From Cochliopodium minus (Eukaryota; Discosea; Himatismenida; Cochliopodiidae), in assembly GCA_024220525.1 (NCBI GenBank), contig JAMYWO010000349.1, forward strand, positions 1-37,235: DNA of 37,235 bases. The letters run 5' to 3'. This document shows positions 1 to 10,589 of the stretch, one piece after another (the stretch's first letter is position 1; the number at the start of each line of letters is the position of its first letter). The position numbers were made by a program, and so were the translations under genes. The notes beneath the pieces are model-generated. The model worked only from the letters and a program-made list of their open reading frames with translations, did not search any database and was not told the DNA's origin.

Positions 1-26
1 ATCCCAAGTCGAACTCGGAATTAATT

Positions 27-60
27 GGCGATGTCGCTTGGCCATTTTCGCCACATCGCC
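27..60. repeat. GC-rich inverted repeat at left end
   Basis: GGCGATGT at 27-34 is the exact reverse complement of ACATCGCC at 53-60, with an 18-nt loop. It stands out as a GC-rich island in AT-rich DNA, about 50 bases upstream of the first small gene. It overlaps the start of the shared upstream motif (57-75). Its role is unknown; a binding site or hairpin is possible. Confidence 0.4.
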
Positions 61-75
61 TTATTGCAAAAAGCT
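57..75 (+). promoter_or_regulatory. upstream motif shared with the PI3-kinase gene
   Basis: CGCCTTATTGCAAAAA here lies about 40 nt before the ATG at 112. The same 16 bases occur on the minus strand at 37166-37181, about 35-50 nt before the PI3-kinase ATG. A second short block (CGGAATTAA) is also shared further upstream of both. It is either a promoter element or a remnant of a duplicated 5' flank. Confidence 0.45.
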
Positions 76-111
76 CAATAACTTTTCATATTTTTTATAA
101 AATAAAAAAAA

Positions 112-333
112 ATGATAATTATGATAATTTCCAATTTGCTTATTATTATAACATTAGGCCTTTCATTTACAGCACTCCATAAAAAAATAATTTCAAGACC
201 AATATACTTATCAATATTAATCTTGATTCCAACAATAATTTTGGCGTTTTATCATTGTTTTATTCATTTCTTGGGGGGTATTGCTATCAGTTTGACTAAT
301 TATATGTTTTACTATGAATTAAAAAAAAATTAA
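112..333 (+). CDS. small two-TM membrane protein, copy 1
   Basis: A 73-residue protein with two hydrophobic segments (about residues 2-22 and 30-66, the second possibly two spans) separated by a short basic stretch (HKK). I do not recognise the family. It is related to the protein at 844-1194: both share an I-L-I-P hydrophobic core after a R-x-x-Y/V-Y motif and end with an N-Y-x-F-Y type segment and lysines. The ATG is preceded by an A-run (aaataaaaaaaa), the usual start context in this window, which supports this start. The family assignment rests only on this paralogy. Confidence 0.5.
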   Translation: MIIMIISNLLIIITLGLSFTALHKKIISRPIYLSILILIPTIILAFYHCFIHFLGGIAISLTNYMFYYELKKN

Positions 334-606
334 AATGAATAAAAATTTCAAAAATCTTTAATTTTTTGTAATCAAAGTGAAATACATATTATGATTTCCC
401 TGAATAACTTTATTCGAAAGTCAAATATTGTTTCTTGGAATTTTCTGTTTGCTCGATAAAGTTTATAAAATTTCCTTTTGATAAATCAAGCACCCTTTAA
501 TTTTATAATTTATTTTTTATTCTGGCTTCAGCTTCAAGATTATATTTGCCGGGTGCTGTGTATTTTTTCAAAGATTAATCTATTTGATCCTTTAAATATT
601 TCATTT

Positions 607-803
607 ATGTGTAATTTATTGATTAATTCTTTTTTGGATTGTGGTTTTTTTTTTTTTAATTAAAATATGTTGCATTGCTTATTGAATGAATGAATCACAT
701 CCTTGTCTTGATGTTTTAAAACTCCTTCTTCAACCTTTTTTTTAAAGTCTATTTTGCTATCGAAAGGAGTTAGAAACTTGGCCAAATCGAATAAAGAATT
801 AAA
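607..803 (-). pseudogene. truncated copy of PI3-kinase 3' end
   Basis: About 190 bases match 35415-35610, the last ~45 codons and 3' flank of the PI3-kinase gene, at high identity and in the same orientation. The frame is still open and ends at the same TAA (around 662-664). Most differences are conservative (for example F to L, M to V, V to I), and the final C-N-I-F is kept. Homology stops abruptly at about 803, where a long A-run begins, so the catalytic domain is missing. This is a fragment of a paralogous kinase gene, not a working gene. Confidence 0.8.
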
Positions 804-844
804 AAAAAAAAAAAAAAAAAAAAAAATAAAAAAAAAAAAAAAAA
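799..844 (+). repeat. long poly-A tract at duplication breakpoint
   Basis: Nearly uninterrupted A-run (only two other bases) between the truncated kinase fragment and the ATG at 844. It serves as the A-rich leader of the next gene and coincides exactly with the end of homology to the kinase gene, so it may mark the rearrangement junction. Confidence 0.6.
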
Positions 845-1194
845 TGGAAAAAATTAAGCAAGCAGCAAAAAAAATGATAGTCCATTATCTTTTTTTCGAT
901 AAACAAATTCAAGAGAAAACAATTGCACCAAAATCTATCACTAATTACTCAAATTTAAACATCAACTTGATGATTGTTTTCATCTTTTGTATCGTTTCAA
1001 TATTTTTGACAAAAGAAATAATGTTCAGAGTCGTTTACTTCTCACTGATAATCTTAATTCCTTTCATATTATTGGGCATTCAGGTACACTTTGGATTTTC
1101 AATATTGGGTCTATTCATCAGTTTCCTAAATTACTATTTTTACTTCAAAATAATTAAAGATCAATCAAGATTTACACGAAAATTTGTTTATTAA
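844..1194 (+). CDS. small two-TM membrane protein, copy 2
   Basis: A 116-residue protein starting at the ATG that directly follows the poly-A run. The open frame extends 30 codons further upstream, but that part is antisense kinase fragment plus poly-lysine from the A-run, so I reject it. A soluble basic N-terminus of ~40 residues is followed by a hydrophobic region (about residues 40-105) with two or three spans and a lysine-rich tail. It aligns over the hydrophobic part with the 73-residue protein at 112-333, so the two look like tandem paralogs separated by the kinase fragment. The family and function are not recognised. Confidence 0.6.
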   Translation: MEKIKQAAKKMIVHYLFFDKQIQEKTIAPKSITNYSNLNINLMIVFIFCIVSIFLTKEIMFRVVYFSLIILIPFILLGIQVHFGFSILGLFISFLNYYFYFKIIKDQSRFTRKFVY

Positions 1195-1242
1195 TGAGAT
1201 TCATATTTAAAGATGAAATATTCAAAAAATAAATAAAAAAAA

Positions 1243-2593
1243 ATGGAACAAGAGAAAAAATATGAATTGGTTAAAGTCTCAGAATTGATTGGACACAAAG
1301 ATAAGATATGGAATATATCATGGTCGCCAAACGGAAAATATCTCGCAAGTTGTGGGGGAGATAAAGTGATTCATATATGGGGTGAGATAAATGGGGAATG
1401 GAAATTAAAGGGAACATTGGTTGATCAACATCAAAGAACTATTAGAAAAATTACATGGTCACCATCTGGAGATAAATTAGCAGCTGCAAGGTAAATTTAT
1501 TTTATTCACAATCATTTATGATTATCATTCAGAATATCCTTTTAATTTAAATTATTCGTCATAATTACTCAATAAATTAATTTGGGAACTGTTTCTTATT
1601 TTAATTTATTTCTCATATATCTATTTATTCAACTATAAATGAACAATCGAGATATAATCAATAATTGACAAATTTATTTCACATCAATCAATTAATTATA
1701 TCTTAAATTTAACACATATATCTAAATTAAAAATATCAGTTTCGATTCTACCACATCTATATGGGAAAATCAAGATGGAGAATTTGAACCGATAGCATCT
1801 TTGGAAGGTCACGAAAATGAAGTGAAATGTGCAACATGGAATACATCGGGGAAGATGATAGCAACCTGTTCTAGAGATAAATCAATCTGGATCTGGTCCG
1901 TGGAGGAGAATGGAGAATTCGACTGTATCTCAGTATTGCATGGACATTCTCAGGATGTAAAGAGCATATCTTGGAAACCTAATGAGGATGTTTTGTTTTC
2001 ATGCAGTTATGATGATACCATCAAGATCTGGAAAGAGGATGTTGATGATTGGTTTTGTTGTGATACTTTGATTGGACATCAATCTACTGTATGGGAATTA
2101 TCTTTCGAAAATACTGGAAATAAATTTGTATCTTGCAGTGATGATAAAAGTCTAATTTTATGGAAAGGTATAGAATTATAACTTTTTCTGCTTTTATAAT
2201 ATTATATTCGTTATATGGGTTATTGATCATGTTTGATATAGTATTATCTCGATTACATCTTCGATAAACTAAACTTATATTATTCTCAAAGAAATTAACA
2301 CCAATGATGGATCCAAATGGATGAATGTCTGCACCAACAATACTCAACATACAAGGACCATTTATAGTGTAGATTGGTCGGTTCATAAAGATGGATTGAT
2401 TTCTACTGGTTCTGGTGATGATTATGTCCGTGTCTTCAAGAATGTTGGAGATGAATTGAAATTTATTTGTGCACAGAAAGATCATAAGAGCGATGTAAAT
2501 TGTGTAAGATGGAATCCTCAAATCCCTAATTTATTGGCATCATGCAGTGATGATAAGAGGATTATCATCTGGAAATTAAATGAAATCAAATAA
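1243..2593 (+). CDS. CIAO1: CIAO1 (Cia1) WD40 protein of cytosolic Fe-S assembly
   Basis: Three exons: 1243-1490, 1740-2167, 2292-2593 (325 codons plus stop, an exact multiple of 3). Introns of 249 and 124 nt start GTAAAT and GTATAG and end CAG and AAG. The product is a seven-bladed WD40 propeller with repeated G-H...W-x-P/T-x-G...S-C-S-x-D-x-x-I-x-I-W signatures. The family length is about 330, and the spacing and W-S-P-x-G blades match CIAO1/Cia1. In known eukaryotes this is the platform subunit of the CIA targeting complex, which passes Fe-S clusters to cytosolic and nuclear apoproteins. The start has the A-run leader. Another WD40 protein is possible, but length and blade pattern make CIAO1 the best call. 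Confidence 0.88.
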
Positions 2594-2757
2594 AAGTGAT
2601 TTATTTATGAGATTTGTGGAGTTAAAAAAATACATTTATATAAGTATGTATTCTATCTATGATAAGAAAGTTTCAAGAAAATTATAAAGGTTGCTATATT
2701 TTATATATTTTGTTGGTTAAATATTTATTTCTGTTTGATCAATGATATAATGGAAGA

Positions 2758-3357
2758 TTAATTGAATGGATTCATGATATTCTTGTTTCCATAAGTTGCA
2801 AATTTTCTATTCATCATCTCATTAGGATGTTTCTCCCACAAATCGGTATCTTGATGCAATGCGACCAATAATTCCCTTCTGGAAGCATTGTAGAAATCAT
2901 CTTTAGCCATCTTGATCTTGATATTAACCTCTCTAACTCTTTCCCTCTCTTCTCTGATTTTTCTTTGTTCTTCTTCTTGATATAACATTTTGGAGATATG
3001 CATGTTCATTGTCTTTCTTCTGGCAGATTGATGGGCCATAGCAATGTTTCTTTCTATTTTTTCTCTTTCTCTGGATCCATAATATTCCTCATACGTATTC
3101 ACTGCACCAACTACCTTTGATAATTCGTTAAATGTCTTATTAATTTCCTTCCATTCCTTTTTAGGGGATTTATAGCTATGGAGAGAAGAATTGGGCTTGA
3201 TATTTGTGATAGTTCTTCCTCTTGCATATTTATTTGGTGGTGGTGTTTCTACTTTTGGTGCTTCTGTTTGTGCATTTTCTGTGGTATAATATTTTATAAA
3301 GGTGAATGAATGAGGGAGTTTAAACTTTAAATTATTCTTTGATTTAAAAATCTTCAT
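2758..3357 (-). CDS. putative mitochondrial coiled-coil protein (mS26-like?)
   Basis: Single exon, 199 residues. The first ~25 residues are basic and hydroxylated without acids (K, S, F, Y, T), like a mitochondrial presequence. A basic proline-containing stretch follows, then a long highly charged helix (about residues 85-165, rich in E/R/K) predicted to form a coiled coil. The end carries a W-x-x-x-P-N-E-M-M-N-R-K-F-type segment. A basic charged helix plus presequence fits a mitochondrial ribosomal small-subunit protein such as mS26/Pet123, but this is an inference from composition. The ATG has an A-run leader. It is convergent with CIAO1 (164 nt between the two stop codons). Confidence 0.6.
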   Translation of the reverse strand: MKIFKSKNNLKFKLPHSFTFIKYYTTENAQTEAPKVETPPPNKYARGRTITNIKPNSSLHSYKSPKKEWKEINKTFNELSKVVGAVNTYEEYYGSREREKIERNIAMAHQSARRKTMNMHISKMLYQEEEQRKIREERERVREVNIKIKMAKDDFYNASRRELLVALHQDTDLWEKHPNEMMNRKFATYGNKNIMNPFN

Positions 3358-3529
3358 TTTTTTTTATTTAGAATTCTTGTTTTTGTATCTTGGTCGCACT
3401 TATTCACTCACTGTCAATTGGTGGAAATTCTAAAGAATTATTTTAAATCTCTTCAAATATTCTTTAAGAATATGGATGGCTCAATCATTGAGATTCAGAT
3501 GAAAATTAAAATAAAATCAGCCAAATTTC

Positions 3530-5882
3530 ATGGGACAAATCATAGCAAAACAGAAAATTGAAAATGGGATACCTGAGATCGCCATCAAAAATGAAGATAT
3601 AGAAGAAATGGAAGAAACCAAAGATGAAGTAGAATTATATTATAAAGAATTTTATAGTGATTCTGAATGCTCAAATTTGGTTAATTCTATCGATTTCGAT
3701 CCAAGTAAGATAGATTTATTAAACATTTTCAATTCAATTTTAAATTCATATTAGCTAAATTCATCGAAAATGAAAAAACCTTAATATATAATCCGAAAAT
3801 GTTGATCAAACCAGATGACATGAAAGGGAAAAAGCATCTTACAATATTGATCATGGGGAAAATGGGTTAAAATAAATTTATATGTTGAGAATAATTTAAA
3901 ATAATAATATCCCTCTTAAATAAATATGAAAAAAATCAAAGGTGTTGGAAAAAGTACATTGATAAACGAGATTTGTGGTCAAGAAATATTCAAAAGTTTG
4001 GGAAATTCACCTAAGGGAGTGACAATGGGCCTACAAAGCGTTCTCATCAAAGAAAAGCATGAAGACCCTGAGTGGACAATTAGGTTGATTGACAGCGAGG
4101 GAATGGGAGAAGGGAATATCGACAGAATAAAGTCCTATATTTTTCAAGTAGCTTCGGGATTCTTCATCAAACATTTTAATCTCCCATCAGTAGATTGCAT
4201 TTGGTACGTTCAAAAAGACACTGACAAAAGGATAGACGATCATTCTAGATCTGTGTTGAAAGAGATCATTCTTTCAATGGGGAGATGTGGGCTAGGAATC
4301 CCGATAAAGTTTGTGGTTAGCTTCAATTCGGAAAAAAATTACGAATTGAACTCTTCTCTTGACAACTGGAACATAAATTTCAAGGAAGACCCATTCACCA
4401 AAGATTTGTTGGACAATATCTTTGTCTTGAAGGAGTATGTCGACATTTCTCACAAAGAAAAGTTGAAAATTGAATATTTTGAACAAATTGATCACATAAA
4501 ACTTAATTTCAACAAAAGTGTAGTTGAACTACTCAAAATTAGCTACACTGTACAGAGTTTTAACGAAGGAGAGAACGACATTAAGAGAGAATTGTCCGAT
4601 ATTACAATCATCAAGGAAGCCAACAAGAAATTGGGACTCACTTTGATTCCTATCTCGATTGCCTCCGTTTCAGCTGGGATTATTGGTAAAAAATTTAATC
4701 AAATTTTTTTCTTTACTTAACCACAAGGAGAATTAATTTATCCTTTTATAAATGTCTGGATATCCAGAAATATGAGCAACCCCAAAAATTTATTAAATCA
4801 TTTGAAGCATTTGAAAATTTGTTAGTAAAAATGATTGTCAATTTGAACAACATATTCAACCAAATTATTTGAAAACACTGTTTTAAACTAAAGATTTTGA
4901 GGATAAAAAAAAAGATAAACCAAAATAAATAGAATTTTAATTAAAATTCAAACCAATTGTATAGAGCCCATTATTTTTTTCCCAAATGTACAATTGTTAT
5001 TTAATTAAGTGTATAAAGGAATCTCATGCAAATAATAACATTAATAAACTTATTAATATAAACTTCAAAGGAGCATCACCAATTCCATTTTCGGATGTTA
5101 TTCTCATCGCTCCAATACAACTGGCAATGGCAATATCCATTTTGGCGATCTACAAAATCAAAGCAGAGAGGAGCGTGATTGTATCCACTTTGTCTTCAAT
5201 TGGTGGTTTGACTGGATTAGCATATGGAGCGAGATTGTTAGCCAATTTTCTTAAATTCGTCCCTGGTTTAAACATACCTGCCATGATCATAGATTCTCTC
5301 ATATCTATTGTCTTTGTAGTTGCCATTGGCTTTGCTTTCACTTTGGTCATTCGACATACGATCATAAAGACAAAATCTTTCCACGTGGACATTTCGACGG
5401 ATCTATTCAAGAAAGAGCTTTTTGAGTGTTTCAAAGATATCTATCCCAAGATCAAAAGGAATCGAGACAAGTTTGTAATGGAGCTCTTTAAAACGTACAA
5501 CATTGAGGAAGACATCGAAAAAGAGTTTTACAAGAGCTTTGGCATGTTGAATCATCTCGTTTCTAAATCGAAAAAAAACAATCTCGAGAAGAGAAAAAAT
5601 ATTTGCTCATATGATCCCTTAAAAACTTGTTTGGTTTGTCTCTTGAAGGTGAAAGACGATAATTATAGTTTGGCTTGCGGGTGCAGTTTATTTTGTAAAT
5701 CTTGTTTCAAAGAAAATTCACATCGTGTAAATGCTTGCCCTGTTTGTCATTACATTTTCCACCATAACAGTTCTACTGAGTTCTTCAAAAAAGAAGATGA
5801 GGATTATGAGAGAATGCTGAACGAAAGAGGATCCAATAAAATGGAATTATTTTATACTCAAGAATTTGTAAACATTTTTTAA
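3530..5882 (+). CDS. GTPase with DUF697-like membrane segment and C-terminal RING
   Basis: Four exons: 3530-3704, 3755-3865, 3942-4685, 5071-5882 (613 aa; exact multiple of 3). The P-loop G-K-M-G-V-G-K-S-T (about residues 92-100) is split by the 76-nt intron and restored by splicing. A Thr in P-K-G-V-T is the likely switch I residue, and D-S-E-G-M-G fits G3 (DxxG). The G4 position reads S-F-N-S-E, not NKxD. After the GTPase comes S-P-I-P-F-S-D followed by hydrophobic helices (about 345-430), resembling the DUF697/YcjF-type segment of IRG-like GTPases. At about 530-570 there is a RING-type finger: C-x2-C, then C-G-C-x3-C-x2-C, then C-P-V-C. The N-terminus M-G-Q-I-I-A is compatible with myristoylation. 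Inference: a membrane-associated GTPase with possible E3 ligase activity. Intron 3 (385 nt) is long and might hide another exon. Confidence 0.75.
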
Positions 5883-6135
5883 ATATAAATTTTGATAATT
5901 AATTTAATTTTATTACTAGTCTCTTATCAGTCTTGGTGATCAAGATTATCTATTGAACAAAGATGATGTTGATTGTTGAATAAAAACCAATAATAAAAAT
6001 TTATTAAATCATAATAAACAAATTAAAAAATTGATGAACACAATAAAACAAGAGAATAACTTTACTCAAAATATAAATAGTTTTTTGAATAAAAATAAGA
6101 TATTGACAAGAACTTTAAATAAAAAAATTTGAAAG

Positions 6136-9040
6136 CTAAATAAAAATTTTAGAAGAAGGATATTTCTTATTGAGTTCAACAATCAACTCTTTCTCAATAT
6201 CACAATTAATGGCATGAATGGTGATATTGCTCTTTTTCTGTACTATAAAGTCCAACAAAGGAATACTCAAACAACGTAGACCAGACAAAGCAAGCTGAGT
6301 TAAGTTTCCACAATTTTCAACAACGGACATGATGGGAGCTTCTGTGACAGGATGACATTTGCACATTTGCAACTCCATTAATTTTTTACCATGTTTGGCA
6401 ATAGAGTATATACCTTTGTCGGTGATGGAAAGGCACTTGTTGGAGAACCTATTGATATTAAGAGAGTAGAGATTCTCACATTTAACCATGATCTCTTCTA
6501 TCGCTTCATCATTGATTTTATCACATCCTAGAGAAGAGTAAAAATGATTTTTATAAAAAAAGAAAAATTAAATTAATTGACCTGCCAAACAAATTTCTTG
6601 CAAATTAGAACAAAAGCTAACCTGTAAAAGAAATTTTACAAAAATTGAAAAAGTTGAGTGAAATTTTACAATCGGCACAATGGAGTTTTTGGTGAGTTTA
6701 CAAGCAGAATCAAATTTGATTGTTTCTAAGAGTGTACACTCTTGCAAAGAAGAAGCTCCCATATCGGTGAAAGTACCTAACATTAGACTTTAATTTTTTA
6801 TTTCATTTTATTTGTTTTTTATTTTACCCAATTTACAACTTAATTGCCTCAACTGTTTGCAATTTTTAGAAAGGCTAAATATCACAGAGTCGTTGATAGA
6901 ACAAGCATCCAGTTTCAAAGCAACCATATTCTGGCAGTTTTCAAAAAGTTTTACAAGCGATTCATTAGATACAGAGTTGGATGTTACTCCTTTACAAACA
7001 TTCATTAATTTTTGGATACAATATTTATTAATTGAGTTTAAAAATTATTTATTTTTATTTATATTTTTTTTATTTTTTTTATTTTTACTTATTTTTACTT
7101 ATTTTTATTCATTTTTATTCATTTTATTCGATCCTATTTATTAATTATTTTATTATTTTTTTTTAATTTTATTTATTACATTTTTTTTAATAAATTTATT
7201 TTTTTTATTTATTTTAATTTTTTTATATTTTATTTATTTATTATTTATTACTTATCTATAATTTATTAAATTTTTTTTATTATTTATTCTTTTATTTTTT
7301 AAATTTTACCAAATTCACACAAATTAGGGCAATACTCCGCTAACGCTTCAACTGAAGAAGAAGAGATTTTCAAAAGGTTATTTAAATAGATGGAACCCAA
7401 GTTGTGTTTGGAAGTTTGGCAGATGGAGACCACACTTTTATCTGTTATCTTTGAACAATTCCCCAAAAATACTCTGCTCAAATACTTTAATGTGCTCACC
7501 AATGAAATGAGTCCTTTTTTTTAAAATTTAATTTTATTCTTTTTTTTTTGTTTTTAGTTTATTTTCCTTTCATCATTTACCTTCGTCTGTAATATCTTTT
7601 GGAGATTTTTTTAAAGTTTATATTGTTTATTTTTATTTTATTATTAAAGTTTAATTTTTTTTTTGTTTTATTTATTTTTATTTATTTTTATTTATTATTA
7701 TTTATTATTATTTGTTTTGATTTGTATTGTTTATTTTGTTTTTATTATTTTATTTTATTTTTTAAAATTTATTTATTTTATTTTGTTTTATTTTATTTAT
7801 TTTGTTTTATTGAAAATTTGTAAAAATCAGTATTAATCAACATTTATAAATGATAATTTGGATATGATTGAAATAAATTTTCATTGTTCATTTTTTATTT
7901 ATTTATTTGTTTATTTTTCATTTGATTATCTTACTTTTACAACCATTGATATCCAGTATGGTGATGTATTCGCAACCAATCAAAGCCCTCAAACCCACAT
8001 CAGTAATTGCATTCCTTCCTAAATAAAGCACCTTTATGTGCTCCTTCAAGTTTTTTCCTATCTCAATCATGGACTGATCTGTGATTTTTGTTCCGCTAAG
8101 AAACAGTGTTTCCAACTTTGTACAATTTTTAACAAGCTCGACTTTTTTTTTGCAAAAAAAAAAAGTTTTAATGAAAAGTTGCAATGATCAATAAGTTATA
8201 AATTTGATTATTTTATTTATTATAAAATAATTTGATTATTTTATTTATTATAAAATAATTTGATTATTTTATTTATTATAAAATTTAAAATATAGTTAAG
8301 AAATTTCTTAACTTAGTTTTATTAGAAATTTGGAGTTTTTGAATTAAATTATTCACCATCACAATTTAGTTTTTTACATAAAAAATGAACACAATTTTTT
8401 TTTACCAACTGCTGAATCTCTCAACAATTTCATCCCGTTAAGAAAAGCGCAATATATTTTAGGACAATTCTTGCTCATGTTGATTACAGCTTCATTGCTA
8501 ACCAAATTGCATTTGGCCAGTGAGATCTTTTGAAGATTGGGCAGCTTCTCGAAGGGCAGGTCGGAGTCCTCCACCCATTCACAGTTGAAGAGATTTAGTT
8601 CCGTTAGTCCATTCACCATGAATCCCTGAATCACTTCTTTAGATAACAATTTGTATTCGAACAGTTTGTTCAGTAGGGATTGTCTGAGTGATTCATTCAG
8701 ATTATTCATGTTGTTGTAGTTCAACATCTGGTTTTTGTGGGGATGATTGATTATATAGTTCAGGCATAATTCGAACAGGCAGTTTTTATCATTGGAAACA
8801 TTATGAATATATTGGCTTTCTATTCAAATGATATATTAAGTATATAATGAATCGAGCAAAAAAAAAAATATATGCATTCAATCTTAAAAATTTGTTAAAT
8901 TTGATGATTTATTGGATATATATTTCCATTGAGAAGAAAAAATGGAGTTTATAGATATCAAAATTTTTAAAGTGATTCATACCAAAACATATGAAGTTCC
9001 TCAAGGGTTTATCTTTCAAAATTTTCTCGACATTCTCCAT
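6136..9040 (-). CDS. leucine-rich-repeat protein (AMN1/F-box-LRR type)
   Basis: Nine exons on the minus strand: 9040-8983, 8819-8406, 8141-7935, 7595-7581, 7513-7310, 6989-6828, 6776-6670, 6621-6582, 6527-6136. They total 1,599 nt (532 aa), and every junction is GT-AG and frame-consistent. From about residue 90 the protein is made of ~26-residue cysteine-containing LRRs of the L-x-L-x-x-C-x-x-I-T-D-x-(S/G)-(V/L) class found in AMN1 and F-box/LRR proteins. The first ~80 residues are hydrophilic with an L-N-K-L-F-type region; I see no clear F-box, but a divergent one is possible. Exon 4 is a 15-nt microexon that completes an I-T-D-E-G repeat motif. Likely an adaptor or substrate-recognition protein. 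The ATG has a poly-A leader. Confidence 0.8.
8203..8284. repeat. 28-bp tandem repeat in LRR gene intron 2
   Basis: Three near-perfect copies (the last partial) of a 28-bp AT-rich unit beginning TTTGATTATTTTATTTATTA, at 8203, 8231 and 8259. It lies wholly within the 264-nt intron 8142-8405. An 18-bp perfect palindrome (GTTAAGAAATTTCTTAAC, 8295-8312) sits next to it. Confidence 0.85.
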
Positions 9041-9119
9041 TTTTTTTTTATTTATTTGTTTGTTAAGAAAAATCAAAAAATCAGTGAAAATTATTAAATA
9101 AAGTTTTTATTAATATCAT

Positions 9120-10504
9120 TTAAAGATTTTCATCATCCATATCCTGTTTGTCACCAATATCTTGCTTTTCATCCATATCATTAGGATCATCCAACTCTTT
9201 GTTCTCAATTTTGAAATCGATGTTGAACTTGTTCTTATCATTCAACTTCTTTTGCTCTTCACTGAGCTTTTTCTTCTCGATTTTCTTTTGGAGAGAAGGC
9301 AAATATTCGGTATGATAAGACTTTGCAACAGATTGAATTTCTTCAAAAAGTTTATCGATTCCATCACCTTTTTTTATAAAGAGTAAACATTTTTAAATGA
9401 TTCAAAATCATTTTTATATTTGAGAATTATCGGATATTAATTTAAACAAAAAATTTTAAAAAAAGGAATAAAGAAATAATTACCTGTGGCAGCAGAAACA
9501 CCAACTCGATGAATAGTCTGGTAGAACTCGTCGAGAACCAAACTCATGGAATGGTTGAGGGTAGACATGTAAGTGCTGTCAGATTGCAAAGAGTTTTGGA
9601 AACTCTCCCAATCATTCATCCAGTTCTCAGCAAAGTCATGAGGCTTGATGTCTATCTTGTTGAACACAACTACAAATGGGAGTTTAGTTTTGTAGAGGAT
9701 ACTGCATGCGTAGAGCATGTTGGACATGAAGGTGGATGGAGATTCAGTTCTGGGTGTGTCCACCACGTAGAGGATCACTGTGGGGAAGGTTGATGCGGTG
9801 ATTTCTGTTATAATTTGTCCTGAAGCACTCCATGTGAACGCTTCTATTTGGCCAGGAGTGTCTATGAGAACATATCTAAAGTAAAAGGGAATTAATGGAT
9901 CAATTATGAAATCAAATGGATATTTGAAGACAAATCAATAAAGAATTTGATTGGGATCAATTTTATTTTTATCTTGAGTGTCTAAAATCGCGGATATATA
10001 TATATCAAAGAAATTTTTTTTTCTATGGTGGATGTTGTTGATTTATATTGGGAATGGACCATAATTGTCATAATTTGGTTCTTGTTTGAATATTTTAAAT
10101 TATTCAATAATTGGTGTATATTTGCTTATAAAAATATTAATTAATTGGGTTATTTACTCTGTTTCATTCGCTCTCTTTTCTATCAAATTTATTACTTGAT
10201 CATATTGTGTTGCGAATAAATTCAGACATGTCATTATCGCCCCATTAGGTCCCAAATTATATTGTTTCATCACCTTTTTATAATCCACTGATTCCCTGAT
10301 ATCTATATTTGCTTTATATGGTATTTTATGGACTGCAGGATCCAAATTCATGATATATCTTTTTTTCTTGGCTTTATACAGATGCAAGTTTAATCTTTGC
10401 ATTAATGTAGTTTTTCCACTCCCAGCCATTCCAATCAATATACATACAACAGGTTTTTTTCCATCGCCAAGGTTTAAGTTGTTTATCTTTAATATTTCTT
10501 CCAT
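9120..10504 (-). CDS. GPN1: GPN-loop GTPase GPN1 (Npa3/XAB1)
   Basis: Three exons: 10504-10158, 9875-9484, 9367-9120 (328 aa; exact multiple of 3). Motifs in order: P-loop G-M-A-G-S-G-K-T-T (residues 25-33), the diagnostic G-P-N tripeptide (85-87), G3 D-T-P-G-Q (121-125) and G4 N-K-I-D (188-191). The C-terminal ~60 residues are charged (K/E then D-rich) and helical, as in GPN1 rather than GPN2/3. In known eukaryotes GPN1 works with GPN3 in assembly and nuclear import of RNA polymerase II. The ATG follows an A-rich leader. It is divergent from the DnaJ-type gene across an ~870-nt spacer. Confidence 0.93.
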
Positions 10505-10589
10505 TTTTTTTATTTTATTATCTTCAAAAATTTGACTATTTGAAAAATGGTATTTTCAAATTATCTTTTTTGGATTCTTACATTTTGGA

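Noticed and set aside
478-663. 61-codon open frame at the left end
   Set aside because: It starts at TTG, is T-rich, and its second half is antisense to the duplicated kinase tail.
7011-7320. Hydrophobic open frames in T-rich DNA (also 7599-7823)
   Set aside because: These are poly-T introns of the LRR gene; their Phe/Leu content is a composition artefact.
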